From contig NZ_ANBA01000011.1 of the NCBI RefSeq assembly GCF_000341085.1, positions 124,001-188,000 of the forward strand: a stretch of DNA of 64,000 nucleotides, written 5' to 3'. Origin of the DNA: Nocardiopsis ganjiahuensis DSM 45031 (GTDB taxonomy: Bacteria > Actinomycetota > Actinomycetes > Streptosporangiales > Streptosporangiaceae). A program made the translations under genes and the position numbers. Below are positions 8,839-18,020 of this stretch, in pieces. The stretch's first letter is position 1. Each line of letters opens with the position of its first letter. The notes beneath the pieces are model-generated. The model worked only from the letters and a program-made list of their open reading frames with translations. It made no database searches and was not told where the DNA came from.

Positions 8839-10490
8839 GCGCCCCCGCGGCCCCTGGCGCCCCCGCCCGACCGCTCCGAGGCCGGTCGGCCCGGCGGCCC
8901 GGTGCGGCTTCGGGCGCGGGCCACCTGGTCCGGTCGGCCCTGCGCCGGGACCGGGCTCTGATCGCGGTCTGGGCGGCTGTCACCGTCGGCGTCGTCCTGG
9001 GCGGGGTGGCGGCGGCCGAGACCACCTACCCCACGGCCCAGGACCGACAGGACCGGTGGGAACAGCTCCAGAGCGTGCCGATGTTCGTGCTGTTCCAGTC
9101 CAGGGCCTTCGCCGACACCGCCGAGGCCCTGGCGGTGCAGCAGGCCTTCGCGGGCGGCACCATGTGCGCGGCGCTGGGCGCGATCCTGCTGGTCGTACGG
9201 GGCACCCGGGCGGAGGAGTCCTCCGGGCGCCGGGAGCTCCTGGGCGGGCTGCCGCTGGGGCGGCACGCCGACCTGGCCGCGGCGCTGGCCGTCGCCCTGG
9301 GCTCGGGTGCCGCCCTCGGGGCGCTGATCGCCTGCGGGCTGATCGTGTCCGGGATGCCGGTCGCCGGTTCCGTGGCCCTCGGCCTGGTCACCGCCATGGC
9401 GGTGTGGACAGGGGCGGGGACGGCCGCTCTCGCCGCCCAGCTCACCTCGGGCCCCGGCCGGGCGGTGGGTCTGGCCTTCGGCGCGTTCTACCTCCTGCAC
9501 CTGATCCGGGGGTTGGGCGCGATGGCGGGCGGGGACGCCCTCCGGTTGACCTGGGTGACGCCCCAGGGGTCGTGGGAGAACCTGCGCTCCTTCGCCGACG
9601 AGCAGTGGTGGGCGCTGCTCCCCGCACTGATCTGGATCGTGCTGACCGTGGCCGCGGCCTTCGCCCTGGCCGACCGCCGCGACCTGGGAGCGGGCCTGCT
9701 GCCGCAGCGCCCCGGTCGGGTGCGCGGAGCCGGCTGGCTGCGGTCGGTACCGGCACTGACGTGGCGGTTGGACCGCGTCCCGCTGGCCGGCTGGGCGGTG
9801 GCGGTCGCCGTGACGGGGCTGGCGATGGGGTACGTCGGGGCCGGTGCGATGGCCGAGTACGCCGACATGCCGTGGGTCCGGGGCATGGGCGCCGAGCTGG
9901 GAGTGGCACCCGCCGACACCTTCTTCACCTACGTCGTCTTCGTGTTCGTCTTCCCCGTCGCCGCGCAGGCGCTGTTCACGGCCCTGCGGATCCGCCGGGA
10001 GGAGACCTCGGGAACAGCCGAGCTGCTGTTGTCCGGCCCGACCGGACGGACCGCCTGGGCGCTGGCACACGCGGGCGCGGCACTGGCCGCCCCCGTGGCG
10101 CTGTTGGCGGTCCTGGGCGTGTCCGTCGGCCTGGGGTCCGGACTCGGCGGAGGACAGCTGTGGGCCGACGTCGCGCGGTTCACCGGGTTGACCCTGTCCC
10201 TGGCCCCGGCCGTGTGGGTCGTGGTCGGAGTGGCCGTCCTGGCCCAGGGGCTGGTGCCGCGCCTGAGCACGGCGGTCGGGTGGACGGCGCTCGGTGCGGG
10301 CATCGTGACCGAGATCGCGGTGAAGACCGGCCTGATCCCGGAGCTGCTGTTCCTGCTGCTGTCACCCTTCGCGCACGTCAACCCCTATTACCAGGGGTCG
10401 GTGATCACCTATCCCGCGCTCACGGCGCTGGCCGCCGCGCTCGTGGCCGCCGGGGTGTGGGCGCTGCGCCGAAGGGACCTGCCCGTCTGA
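8835..10490 (+). CDS. ABC exporter permease (polyketide-antibiotic exporter type, about 12 TM)
   Basis: GTG at 8835 overlaps the ATPase stop (GTGA), giving 551 residues; the frame is open upstream but that part lies inside the ATPase gene. The first ~35 residues are Pro/Ala/Arg-rich and cytoplasmic. About twelve membrane segments follow in two similar halves, each with a cytoplasmic RxEE(S/T)SG motif ([12 protein letters not shown] and [12 protein letters not shown]), the sign of an internally duplicated polyketide-antibiotic type ABC permease. With the preceding ATPase it forms a complete exporter. Cargo unknown. Confidence 0.88.
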   Translation: MSAPAAPGAPARPLRGRSARRPGAASGAGHLVRSALRRDRALIAVWAAVTVGVVLGGVAAAETTYPTAQDRQDRWEQLQSVPMFVLFQSRAFADTAEALAVQQAFAGGTMCAALGAILLVVRGTRAEESSGRRELLGGLPLGRHADLAAALAVALGSGAALGALIACGLIVSGMPVAGSVALGLVTAMAVWTGAGTAALAAQLTSGPGRAVGLAFGAFYLLHLIRGLGAMAGGDALRLTWVTPQGSWENLRSFADEQWWALLPALIWIVLTVAAAFALADRRDLGAGLLPQRPGRVRGAGWLRSVPALTWRLDRVPLAGWAVAVAVTGLAMGYVGAGAMAEYADMPWVRGMGAELGVAPADTFFTYVVFVFVFPVAAQALFTALRIRREETSGTAELLLSGPTGRTAWALAHAGAALAAPVALLAVLGVSVGLGSGLGGGQLWADVARFTGLTLSLAPAVWVVVGVAVLAQGLVPRLSTAVGWTALGAGIVTEIAVKTGLIPELLFLLLSPFAHVNPYYQGSVITYPALTALAAALVAAGVWALRRRDLPV

Positions 10491-10499
10491 GGCGGGCGC

Positions 10500-10521
10500 G
10501 GACGGCCCCGCGCTGCCGTCC
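10500..10521. terminator. Short hairpin after exporter permease
   Basis: 7-bp perfect arms GGACGGC / GCCGTCC around an 8-nt GC-rich loop begin 10 bp after the permease stop, in the 119-bp gap between this gene and the convergent hydrolase gene. No T-tract follows; a weak or Rho-independent-like GC terminator is possible. Confidence 0.4.
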
Positions 10522-10609
10522 GAGGTGGGGGCGAGGCTCCCGCGCCCGCCCCCGGGCTCTCCCCGCGCGGCCGGGGGACCTGTGCGGGCGGTCCCGGGAC
10601 TCCCCGGGG

Positions 10610-11488
10610 TCAGACGTCGGCCTGGCGGACCAGATCGGCGACCTCACCGGAGGACTCGTAGGGGGCCAGGTGCCCGGCGCCCTCCAGGACGTGCAGGTCG
10701 GTGTCCAGGAACCGGCGGGCGGGGCCGTGCAGGCGGGCCGGTGAGAAGAACACGTCGTCCGAACCGGTCGCCACGGTGACGTTCTTCTTCTGCCAGGCCA
10801 GCAGCGACTCGGTGGGCAGCGGCCCCGGGGCCAGGCTGGTCCGGCAGTACTTGCCCACCATCGTCATCCACCCGGCGAACGGGTGGGCGGGGTGACGGAA
10901 GTCGGGCCCGCTCATGAAGTTGAGCAGCCTGGTGCTCTTGTCCTCCCGGGGTCCGATCATCCACGGCAGCGTCACACGCATCAGCTCGGGTGGGGCGGCG
11001 GCGCTGGTCAGACCGGCCGGAGCGATCAGAACCATCCCCTTGACCAGGGAGCACGGTTTCGAGGCCAGGGCGACGGCCGCGCCCAGGGAGTGGCCGAGGA
11101 CGATCGCGGGGCGGTCCACCAGCAAGGGGAGCACTTCGTCGAACCACGCGCCGTACGCCTCCGCGCGGTGTCCCTTGGGTCGGAGCCCGCAGCTGAGCCC
11201 CGGCTGGCCGGGCAGGTCCACCAGGACGACGTCACGCTCCGCCGTCATGTCGGAGGCGGGCGAGGCGCTGAGCGCGCTGTTGAAGTTGGTACCGCTGAGC
11301 ACCACCACCGGCGCCTCGGAGCCGCCGGGCATCCGGAAAGCGCGGGTCGGTCCGATCGCCGTGCTGATCTCCGGCAGGGAGGTCAGGTCCGGATACTCGT
11401 CGAGCCGTTCCCGGCACCATCCCCGGACGGTTCTCTCTGCGAGTTCTGAGCGGTATACGCGCGCGCCGTGGAGAGCGGTCTCCGGCAT
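10610..11488 (-). CDS. Alpha/beta hydrolase family protein
   Basis: 292 residues from ATG 11488. The nucleophile elbow GHSLG gives Ser134; an acid is likely in TGSDDVFF and the catalytic His in EGAGHLAPYES near the C-terminus. The strand-loop VVVLSGTNFN is the oxyanion region. No signal peptide, so cytoplasmic. It resembles esterase/thioesterase-type hydrolases; the substrate is unknown. It is divergent from the Mrp antiporter operon and its leader carries the same 27-bp element as that operon (11522-11548), which suggests shared control by an ionic or stress signal. Confidence 0.85.
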   Translation of the reverse strand: MPETALHGARVYRSELAERTVRGWCRERLDEYPDLTSLPEISTAIGPTRAFRMPGGSEAPVVVLSGTNFNSALSASPASDMTAERDVVLVDLPGQPGLSCGLRPKGHRAEAYGAWFDEVLPLLVDRPAIVLGHSLGAAVALASKPCSLVKGMVLIAPAGLTSAAAPPELMRVTLPWMIGPREDKSTRLLNFMSGPDFRHPAHPFAGWMTMVGKYCRTSLAPGPLPTESLLAWQKKNVTVATGSDDVFFSPARLHGPARRFLDTDLHVLEGAGHLAPYESSGEVADLVRQADV

Positions 11489-11521
11489 CGGGCACCTGGT
11501 TTCGGGTAGGGATGAGCAGTT

Positions 11522-11548
11522 CGCCGACCAGCCTTCCCGGCACACCTG
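11522..11548 (-). promoter_or_regulatory. 27-nt leader element, copy 1 (hydrolase mRNA)
   Basis: On the minus strand this reads CAGGTGTGCCGGGAAG then G then CTGGTCGGCG, and ends 33 nt before the hydrolase ATG. Copy 2 on the plus strand (11760-11786) is identical except for one base (26/27). CCGG and CTGG can pair to form a hairpin with the variable base in its loop, so it may act as RNA. I have a vague recollection of similar leaders before actinobacterial cation/proton antiporters but cannot verify it. Confidence 0.6.
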
Positions 11549-11619
11549 ACCCGCACTCTACGCCTGTACGCCAGGTCAGGCCAACCAGCGGAAACTTCAA
11601 CGAACCGGACGGCGGCAAC

Positions 11620-11650
11620 GGATTATTTTACCTGTTCAGGGACTATATTG
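11620..11650. promoter_or_regulatory. Divergent AT-rich promoter region
   Basis: This is the only AT-rich stretch in the 624-bp hydrolase/antiporter gap. On the minus strand TAAAAT (plus 11625-11630) and on the plus strand TATATT (11644-11649) are good -10 candidates; -35 boxes are poor on both sides. Starts here would give leaders that carry the 27-nt element roughly 70-140 nt from each 5' end. Inference. Confidence 0.4.
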
Positions 11651-11759
11651 ACCGGAGCCCCTTGACGTCGGTGCCGATTTCTCCCCGCTGGGAGAACATG
11701 GCCGGAACTGGACATATACACCAGCATCGACGAACATGGGCGCGGCGCCACAAGCGCTA

Positions 11760-11786
11760 CAGGTGTGCCGGGAAGACTGGTCGGCG
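11760..11786 (+). promoter_or_regulatory. 27-nt leader element, copy 2 (antiporter operon mRNA)
   Basis: Reads CAGGTGTGCCGGGAAG then A then CTGGTCGGCG on the plus strand, 30 nt before a small ORF and about 330 nt before mrpA. It is an inverted near-perfect copy of 11522-11548. Sequence just 3' is also partly shared (both copies are soon followed by CCCTAC). A cis-acting RNA or protein-binding operator controlling both divergent units is the likely role. Confidence 0.6.
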
Positions 11787-11816
11787 TCCCTACGACCCAT
11801 GTCCGGAGCACACCGC

Positions 11817-11987
11817 ATGACCAAGACCGTCACCACCCCTTCGCGCGCGCTGCGCCGAAGCCGCTTCGGTGAGCGCCACAAGCTCCCGATCGGAAACCGC
11901 CGTCCGCACGGCACCAACGGCTATACCACATCCTGGGGAACCAACGCGCACGGCGAGCTCAGCTCCTGCCCGCCGGGACCCGGTTGA
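11817..11987 (+). CDS. Possible 56-residue leader ORF upstream of the Mrp operon
   Basis: ATG to TGA, 56 residues, basic in its first half (RALRRSRFGERHK) and rich in Gly, Pro, Ser and Thr with one Cys near the end. The ribosome site is weak (CGGAGC 8 nt upstream). It lies between the 27-nt leader element and mrpA. It may be a regulatory upstream ORF or chance; no family recognised. Confidence 0.25.
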   Translation: MTKTVTTPSRALRRSRFGERHKLPIGNRRPHGTNGYTTSWGTNAHGELSSCPPGPG

Positions 11988-12113
11988 CGGCGTCCGTCCG
12001 ACGCTGTCCCGAAACCACTCCTCATCCGTTGTCGCCGCGCGCACCGCACCGGCCGCCCCCGGGCCGCCGTGCTTCTCAGCCTGCGCGGCGCAAAGCCGTG
12101 AAAGGACAGTGGC

Positions 12114-14990
12114 GTGGTGCTGCTGCTTCTGATGATCGTGCTCGCCGTGACCGTGGCGTGCACACCGTTACTAGACCGATTGCTGGGCCGGAACGCCGGT
12201 TGGCCCATCTCCGCTGTCTTCCTCGGCCTGACCCTGCTGGTGGCCCTCCAGGCCCCCCAGGTCCTGGGGGCCGGTGAGCCCCTGGAGTTCTCCCGGCCGT
12301 GGATGCCGCAGATCGGTGTCGACCTCCACCTGCGCATGGACGGCCTCGGCTGGCTGTTCACCATGCTGGTCACCGGCATCGGCTCGCTGATCATGGCGTA
12401 CTCGACCCGGTACTTCCCGCCGGGTCGCAGGCTCGGCTTCTACTTCCTGATGTCCCTCTTCGCCATGGCGATGACGGGCCTGGTCCTGGCCGACGACGTG
12501 GTGCTGCTCTTCGTGTTCTGGGAGCTCACGACGATCGCGTCGTTCTACCTCATCGGACTGTCCGGGGTCTCGGCCGACCGACCGGCGATCCGCACGTTCC
12601 TGCTCACCGCCATGGGCGGACTCGCCCTGCTCGCGGCGGTCGTGCTGCTCATCGTACGCACCGGAACCAGCCGGCTCAGCGTGATCCTGGCGGACACGTC
12701 CTGGACCCAGGACACCGGGTTCACCTCGTTGGTCGCGGTACTGGTCGCCACCGCCGTGTTCACCAAGTCGGCGCAGTTCCCGTTCCACTACTGGCTGCCC
12801 GACGCCATGGCGGCGAGCACCCCGGTCAGTGCCTACCTGCACGCGGCCGCGATGGTCAAGGCCGGGATCTACCTGGCCATGCGGTTCACCCCCGCCTTCG
12901 GCGACCTGCTGCTGTGGAACACCCTGCTGATCACCCTGGGTCTGACCACGGCCGTGATCGGCGCGGTCTTCGCCCTGCAACAGCACGACCTCAAGAGGCT
13001 CGCGGCCTTCTCCACCGTCAGCCAGCTCGGCTTCCTCGTCGCGGTGATCGGCGTGGGCACCCCCGCCGCCCTGGTCGCGGCGGCCGTGCACACCGTCGCG
13101 CACGCCCTGTTCAAGTCCGCGCTGTTCATGGTGGTCGGCCTGGTCGACATCCAGACCGGCACCCGCGACCTGCGCCGACTCGGCGGCCTGCGCAAGCGGA
13201 TGCCGGTCACCGCGACCGTCGCCGCGTTGTCCGCCCTGTCCATGGCGGGCATCCCGCCGCTGCTCGGCTTCATCAGCAAGGAGAACCTCTTCGAGTCCCT
13301 GATCCACGCGCCCGGACCGGCGTGGTTCGGGCCGGTGGCCGGGATCGTGGCGGTCGGTGCCGCCGCGTTCACCTTCGCGTACTCGTTCCGGTTCGTCTAC
13401 GGGGCCTTCTGGGGGCAGCCCCGGGGCGAGGACGAGGAGAGCACCGCGACCGAGGCGCGCTCCAGCTTCTGGCTCCCGGCGATCACCGCCTCCCTCGGCG
13501 GTCTGCTGCTCGGCCTGACCGTCCCGGCACTGGACCCGCTGGTCAACGAGGTGGCCCTGAACGCCACGCACCAGAGCGCGGACGCGCACCTGCTGCTGTG
13601 GCACGGGTTCAACGCGGCCCTCGGCATGTCGGCCCTGGCCATCGGCCTGGGCGCGCTGCTGTCCTGGCGGAGCCGCTCCGGTGAGGCCCTCGCCGGCCGC
13701 GACCTCGTCCCGGTCACCGGCGTGGGGGTCTTCGAGGCGCTCTACGACGGGGTCATCCGGGCGGGCAAGCGGACCGGCGACCTCACCCGGACCGACTCCC
13801 CCGCGTTCCACCTGGGAGCACCGACGATCGTCATGGTCGTGCTCGCCGCGGTGGTCGCGGTGGCCGGCCTGGGCCTTCCGCCGGTGGCCGGACAGACCGC
13901 CCTGGGCCTCGACTGGCTGCTCGTGGGCCTAATGGCCGTGGCCGTCGGCTCCGCGGTGGTCACCCGCTCCCGTATGGCGGGTCTGGCACTGGTGGGTGTC
14001 GCCGGTTTCACCGTCGCCCTCTGGCTGTTCTTCCTGGGCGCCTTCGACGTCGCCCTCACCCAGCTGCTGGTGGAGATCCTGACGGTGGTCATCGCGGTAC
14101 TCGTACTGCGCCGCCTCCCCGAGAAGTTCCACACGGTGAAGCGCAGCCGCACCGTCCTGACCGCCGCCATCGCGATCGGCGCCGGCCTCAGCACGGGAGC
14201 GGCCGCCTACGCCCTGACCGGCCGCCGGGAGATCTCCGCCGCCGGCGAGTACTTCCTGAGCAACGCTCCCGACGACACCGGTGGCACCAACGTGGTCAAC
14301 ACGATCCTGGTGGACTACCGCGCCCTGGACACCTTCGGTGAACTGGTGGTGCTGGGCGTGGCCGGGCTGATCATCATCGCGGTGCTGCACTCCAGCGGCC
14401 TGCTGCCGGTGCACGCCTCCCGCCGGGTCACGGTGGCCGAGTCCAACGCCGCCTACTCGGCGAACGACAACACCGTGCTGATGCGCACGGTCGGCCGCTT
14501 CCTGATGCCGCTCCTGGTCCTGTGGTCCATGTACCTGCTGCTGCGAGGACACAACGAGCCGGGCGGCGGCTTCATCGCCGGACTCGTGGGCGGATCGGGC
14601 TTCGCACTGCTCTACCTGGCCGCCTCGAGCGACACCAGGGCACGCATCCGGCTCGCCTACCCCGCCATCATCGCGGCGGGCGTCCTGGTCGCCGCGTTCT
14701 CCGGGTTCCTCGGCTACGCCGACGGATCGTTCCTCAAGCCGCTGCACGCCGAGATCCCGCTGGCCTGGGGCGGATACTTCCACTTCACCACCGCGCTCAT
14801 CTTCGACGTGGGCGTCTACCTGGCGGTGGTGGGCGTCCTGCTCACCGCGCTCAACGAGCTCGGCCTCGACCAGGGGTCGGGAAGGAGAGCCAAGCCCAGG
14901 GAGGCCGACGCGGAACAACACCCGCCGGCCCTGTCGTCCGACGAGGACACGTCCGCCCTGGACGGCTCCACCACCGGAGGTAACCGATGA
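12114..14990 (+). CDS. mrpA: Mrp-type Na+/H+ antiporter subunit A fused to subunit B
   Basis: 958 residues; GTG start preceded by AAGGA. The first ~770 residues are MrpA, a multi-pass NuoL-like proton channel: the conserved HYWLPDAMAASTPVSAYLHAA block starts near residue 223. The C-terminal part has the MrpA-specific segment with VDYRALDTFGELVV and then a complete MrpB domain (MPLLVLWSMYLLLRGHNEPGGGF onward, about residues 800-925), followed by a hydrophilic tail. The A-B fusion explains why there is no separate mrpB. It forms the core of a plasma-membrane Na+(K+)/H+ antiporter for pH and salt homeostasis. Followed by mrpC with an ATGA overlap. Confidence 0.96.
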   Translation: MVLLLLMIVLAVTVACTPLLDRLLGRNAGWPISAVFLGLTLLVALQAPQVLGAGEPLEFSRPWMPQIGVDLHLRMDGLGWLFTMLVTGIGSLIMAYSTRYFPPGRRLGFYFLMSLFAMAMTGLVLADDVVLLFVFWELTTIASFYLIGLSGVSADRPAIRTFLLTAMGGLALLAAVVLLIVRTGTSRLSVILADTSWTQDTGFTSLVAVLVATAVFTKSAQFPFHYWLPDAMAASTPVSAYLHAAAMVKAGIYLAMRFTPAFGDLLLWNTLLITLGLTTAVIGAVFALQQHDLKRLAAFSTVSQLGFLVAVIGVGTPAALVAAAVHTVAHALFKSALFMVVGLVDIQTGTRDLRRLGGLRKRMPVTATVAALSALSMAGIPPLLGFISKENLFESLIHAPGPAWFGPVAGIVAVGAAAFTFAYSFRFVYGAFWGQPRGEDEESTATEARSSFWLPAITASLGGLLLGLTVPALDPLVNEVALNATHQSADAHLLLWHGFNAALGMSALAIGLGALLSWRSRSGEALAGRDLVPVTGVGVFEALYDGVIRAGKRTGDLTRTDSPAFHLGAPTIVMVVLAAVVAVAGLGLPPVAGQTALGLDWLLVGLMAVAVGSAVVTRSRMAGLALVGVAGFTVALWLFFLGAFDVALTQLLVEILTVVIAVLVLRRLPEKFHTVKRSRTVLTAAIAIGAGLSTGAAAYALTGRREISAAGEYFLSNAPDDTGGTNVVNTILVDYRALDTFGELVVLGVAGLIIIAVLHSSGLLPVHASRRVTVAESNAAYSANDNTVLMRTVGRFLMPLLVLWSMYLLLRGHNEPGGGFIAGLVGGSGFALLYLAASSDTRARIRLAYPAIIAAGVLVAAFSGFLGYADGSFLKPLHAEIPLAWGGYFHFTTALIFDVGVYLAVVGVLLTALNELGLDQGSGRRAKPREADAEQHPPALSSDEDTSALDGSTTGGNR

Positions 14991-15295
14991 CCCTCGCCAT
15001 CACCATCGGCATCATGGTCGCCGGGGGCGTCTACCTGATGCTCCAGCGCGGCATGGTGCGCATCGTGTTCGGCCTCATCCTGGTGGGGCACGCCGTCAAC
15101 CTGCTGATCATGTCGGCGGGCGGCGTGGGCCGCCGGGACCTGCCGCTGCTCCAGTTCGGTACCGCGCTCACCGCGGGTGACCCGCTTCCGCAGGCGTTCG
15201 TGCTGACCGCGATCGTGATCGCCTTCTCCATCGCGATCTACATGCTCACACTCGCCGCCTCCGGCAGCGACGACGACACCGAGGACGCCTCATGA
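14987..15295 (+). CDS. mrpC: Mrp antiporter subunit C
   Basis: 102 residues, three membrane segments, NuoK-like. Conserved family features include GLILVGHAVNLLI and DPLPQAFVLTAIVIAFS. The C-terminus is acidic (SDDDTEDAS). Starts and ends with 4-bp overlaps to mrpA and mrpD, as expected of subunits made in equal amounts. Confidence 0.96.
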   Translation: MTLAITIGIMVAGGVYLMLQRGMVRIVFGLILVGHAVNLLIMSAGGVGRRDLPLLQFGTALTAGDPLPQAFVLTAIVIAFSIAIYMLTLAASGSDDDTEDAS

Positions 15296-16812
15296 ACACC
15301 TCGCTGCTCCCTCTCTTCGTCGCCGTCCCACTGGTCGCCGCCGGGGCGCTGATCGTCCCGAAGGGCCCCCTGTGGGTGCGCCGGGCCCTGCTGCTCGCGC
15401 CCAGCGCGGCGGCACTGCTCGCCGCCACCTGGCTGCTCTGGCTCACCCGGGACGGGGCCGTGTTCGCCCACAACGTGGGGCTGTGGCAGGACGGCATCGC
15501 GATCCCGTTCGTCGTCGACGTCTTCAGCGCCCTGATGCTGTGGACCACCTCGCTCCTGGCGCTGGTGTGCTCGGTCTTCGCCATAGCCACCGGGGACGAC
15601 CGGCAGCCCTTCTTCGCCACCCTGGTCCTGGTGCTGACAGCGGGTGTCTCCGGTGCCCTGCTCACCGGCGACATCTTCAACATGTTCGTGTTCATCGAGG
15701 TCATGCTGTTGCCCTCGTACGGGCTGTTGGCGATGCTCGGCGTCCTGGGGCGCCTGCGGGGCGGGCGGATCTACGTCACCGTCAACCTGCTGACGTCCAC
15801 CATCTTCCTCGCCGGCGTCGCACTGGTCTACGCCGCCGCCGGAACCGTACACCTCGGTGAACTGGCCGGCTCCGCCAAGGAGAACCCGACGGTCGCGGTC
15901 GGCATGGGCGTGGTCATCCTCGCCCTGTCGATCAAGGCGGCCGTCGTCCCGGTGCACGGCTGGCTGACCCGTACCTATCCCGCCGCCTCACCCGCCGTCA
16001 CGGCACTGTTCTCCGGCCTGCACACCAAGGTGGCGATCTACGCGATCTACCGCCTGTACGCGCTGGTCTTCGACGGGGACGCGAAGTTCCTGTGGATCGG
16101 CGTGGTGGCGTTCACCCTCACCATGCTCATCGGGGTGATGGGCGCGGTCGGCGAGAACACCACCCGTTCCATCCTCGTCTTCCACATGATCAGCCAGATC
16201 GGCTACATCCTGCTCGGGGTCGCCCTGTTCACGGAGTTCGGTCTCATGGCGGGCATCTTCTACCTCATCCACCACATGATCGTGAAGGCGTCCCTCTTCC
16301 TGTCGACCGGAGCGATCGAGCACACCTACGGGACCGGCGCACTGGACCGGTTGGGCGGTATCGCCAAGCGGGAGCCGCTGCTGGCCCTGGTGTTCATGGG
16401 TGCGGCTCTCTCCCTGGCCGGTCTCCCGCCGTTCTCCGGGTTCGTCGCGAAGCTGACCCTGGTGATGGCGGCCGTGGAGGACGCCCAGTGGACCGCTGTG
16501 GCCGTGATGATCGCGGTCAGCCTGATCACCCTCATGTCCATGCTGAAGATCTGGGGAGGGGTGTTCTGGGGCCAGGAGCCGCCACCGGACGACCGCGGCG
16601 CACCGGCGAAGGCGGGTGAGAACGGCTCCGTCACCACCGGCACCCGCACTCAGCCGAAGATCCGCACCGCGCTGCTCGTCCCCGGCCTGATCCTGACCGC
16701 GACCACCCTGGGCATCGGCCTCGGGGCACAGGTCCTGCTCGACCTGAGCGCACAGGCGGCCGCCGGGCTGTTGGACACTTCCGGATACGTCGAGGCGGTG
16801 CTGGGACGATGA
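15292..16812 (+). CDS. mrpD: Mrp antiporter subunit D
   Basis: 506 residues with about 14 membrane segments, NuoL/M/N-like proton-translocating subunit. The block SIKAAVVPVHGWLTRTYPAA followed by SGLHTKVAIYAIYR is the family core, and HHMIVKASLFLSTGAIE is the second conserved stretch. Overlaps mrpC and mrpE (ATGA both sides). Confidence 0.96.
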   Translation: MNTSLLPLFVAVPLVAAGALIVPKGPLWVRRALLLAPSAAALLAATWLLWLTRDGAVFAHNVGLWQDGIAIPFVVDVFSALMLWTTSLLALVCSVFAIATGDDRQPFFATLVLVLTAGVSGALLTGDIFNMFVFIEVMLLPSYGLLAMLGVLGRLRGGRIYVTVNLLTSTIFLAGVALVYAAAGTVHLGELAGSAKENPTVAVGMGVVILALSIKAAVVPVHGWLTRTYPAASPAVTALFSGLHTKVAIYAIYRLYALVFDGDAKFLWIGVVAFTLTMLIGVMGAVGENTTRSILVFHMISQIGYILLGVALFTEFGLMAGIFYLIHHMIVKASLFLSTGAIEHTYGTGALDRLGGIAKREPLLALVFMGAALSLAGLPPFSGFVAKLTLVMAAVEDAQWTAVAVMIAVSLITLMSMLKIWGGVFWGQEPPPDDRGAPAKAGENGSVTTGTRTQPKIRTALLVPGLILTATTLGIGLGAQVLLDLSAQAAAGLLDTSGYVEAVLGR

Positions 16813-17186
16813 CCTATCTGATGTGGGCGCTGCGGCTGCTCCGCTTCCCCTTCTACGCGGGCTGGGAGATCATCAGGACCTCCTTCGAGGTGATGCGGGA
16901 CATCCTCACCCCGGGGAGCTCCACGAACCCTGCCTTCGTCGAGGTCCCGGTCCGGTGCCGGACCGACCTCGAGTTCACGTTGCTGGCCAACCTGATCTCG
17001 CTGACCCCGGGCACGGTGACGGTGGCCGTGCGGCAGGAGCCCGCCGCCCTGTGGGTCCACGGCCTGTACGTGGAGGACCGGGAGTCCTTCCGGCAGGACA
17101 TCCGAACGATGGAGGACCGTGTTCTCGCGGTCACCCGCCCGACGGGCTCCCCCGAGAGCGCCCCGGGCGAAGGAGGACGTCACTGA
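16809..17186 (+). CDS. mrpE: Mrp antiporter subunit E
   Basis: 125 residues. Membrane-associated N-terminus followed by the typical MrpE segment FTLLANLISLTPGTVTV and a soluble domain ending in a Gly/Glu/Pro-rich tail. Needed for assembly and stability of Mrp complexes in other bacteria. The start overlaps mrpD by 4 bp; the stop TGA shares one base with the mrpF ATG (TGATG). Confidence 0.95.
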   Translation: MTYLMWALRLLRFPFYAGWEIIRTSFEVMRDILTPGSSTNPAFVEVPVRCRTDLEFTLLANLISLTPGTVTVAVRQEPAALWVHGLYVEDRESFRQDIRTMEDRVLAVTRPTGSPESAPGEGGRH

Positions 17187-17443
17187 TGCAGCTCATCGAC
17201 ATCGGCCTGGCCGCGATCGTCGTGGCCATGGCCATCGCCGCGTACCGCATCCTCACCGGACCGTCCGCGGCCGACCGGGGCGCCGCCTCCGACGTGGTCT
17301 TCTTCGGCTTCGTGGGGCTGGTCGCCATGCTCGGCTACCGGCTGGAGACCGAACTGGTCGTGGACATCGTCCTGGTGGCCGCACTGGTCGGCTTCCTCGC
17401 CGCACTGTCCCTGGCCCGACTGATCACCGGAGGTAAGCGATGA
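17186..17443 (+). CDS. mrpF: Mrp antiporter subunit F
   Basis: 85 residues from the ATG that overlaps the mrpE stop. Three membrane segments; RILTGPSAADRGAASDV is the conserved loop of MrpF (R-x-x-x-GP-x-x-x-DR). A longer frame opens upstream inside mrpE but has no good start. Overlaps mrpG by 4 bp. Confidence 0.95.
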   Translation: MQLIDIGLAAIVVAMAIAAYRILTGPSAADRGAASDVVFFGFVGLVAMLGYRLETELVVDIVLVAALVGFLAALSLARLITGGKR

Positions 17444-17778
17444 ACGCCCTGGACATCGCGGGAGTCGCCTGCATGATCGCGGGGGCCGTGGTCTTCCTGG
17501 TCGGTGCCATCGGCCTGATCCGCCTCCGGGACTTCTACGCGCGGCTGAGCGGGGTGAGCATCGCGGGCGGCCTGGGAACCGCCCTCCTGCTCCTCGGGCT
17601 GCTGTTGCACTACCCGTCCGTGGAGAACGCGGTCAAGATCGGGCTGGCCCTGCTCATCCAGCTGGCCACCGCGGCGGTCGGCGGCAACGCGATCGCCCGT
17701 GCCGGTTACCTGACCGGGGTCGAACCCGCCGACAACACGAAATTCGACGATCTGGCAGCCACCGAGAAGGACTCGTAG
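17440..17778 (+). CDS. mrpG: Mrp antiporter subunit G
   Basis: 112 residues, three membrane segments, with the family signature GAIGLIRLRDFYARLSGVS. The hydrophilic tail (EPADNTKFDDLAATEKDS) ends the operon. A strong hairpin follows 16 bp after the stop. With mrpA(B)CDEF this completes the seven functions of the complex in six genes. Confidence 0.95.
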   Translation: MNALDIAGVACMIAGAVVFLVGAIGLIRLRDFYARLSGVSIAGGLGTALLLLGLLLHYPSVENAVKIGLALLIQLATAAVGGNAIARAGYLTGVEPADNTKFDDLAATEKDS

Positions 17779-17794
17779 ACACGCCGGTGGTTCC

Positions 17795-17837
17795 GACGGG
17801 GCCCCGCCCTCCGCGTGAGCGGACGGCGGGGCCCGTC
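17795..17837 (+). terminator. Terminator of the Mrp operon
   Basis: GACGGGGCCCCGCC pairs with GGCGGGGCCCGTC (one bulged base) around a 16-nt loop, 16 bp after mrpG. The stem is long and GC-rich, followed by TCGTT rather than a pure T-run. Confidence 0.7.
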
Positions 17838-18020
17838 TCGTTCCGACAGGCCCCACGCAGGCGGGAAACCGCACCCCAACGCGTTTTGGCGGTCAGTCGT
17901 TACCACGATTTACGGTGCCTTGTGACACACGATATTTCATCCCCGGATCGAAAATCCTGTGCTAGATTCTAAGAAGTTGCAGTCGTGATACCCGTTGATT
18001 TTGCTTCGTTTCGGGTGATC

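Noticed and set aside
11760..11786. Cobalamin riboswitch
   Set aside because: GGGAAG...CTGGTC recalls part of the B12 element, but no B12 box (GCCACTG) follows and the genes are not cobalamin-related.
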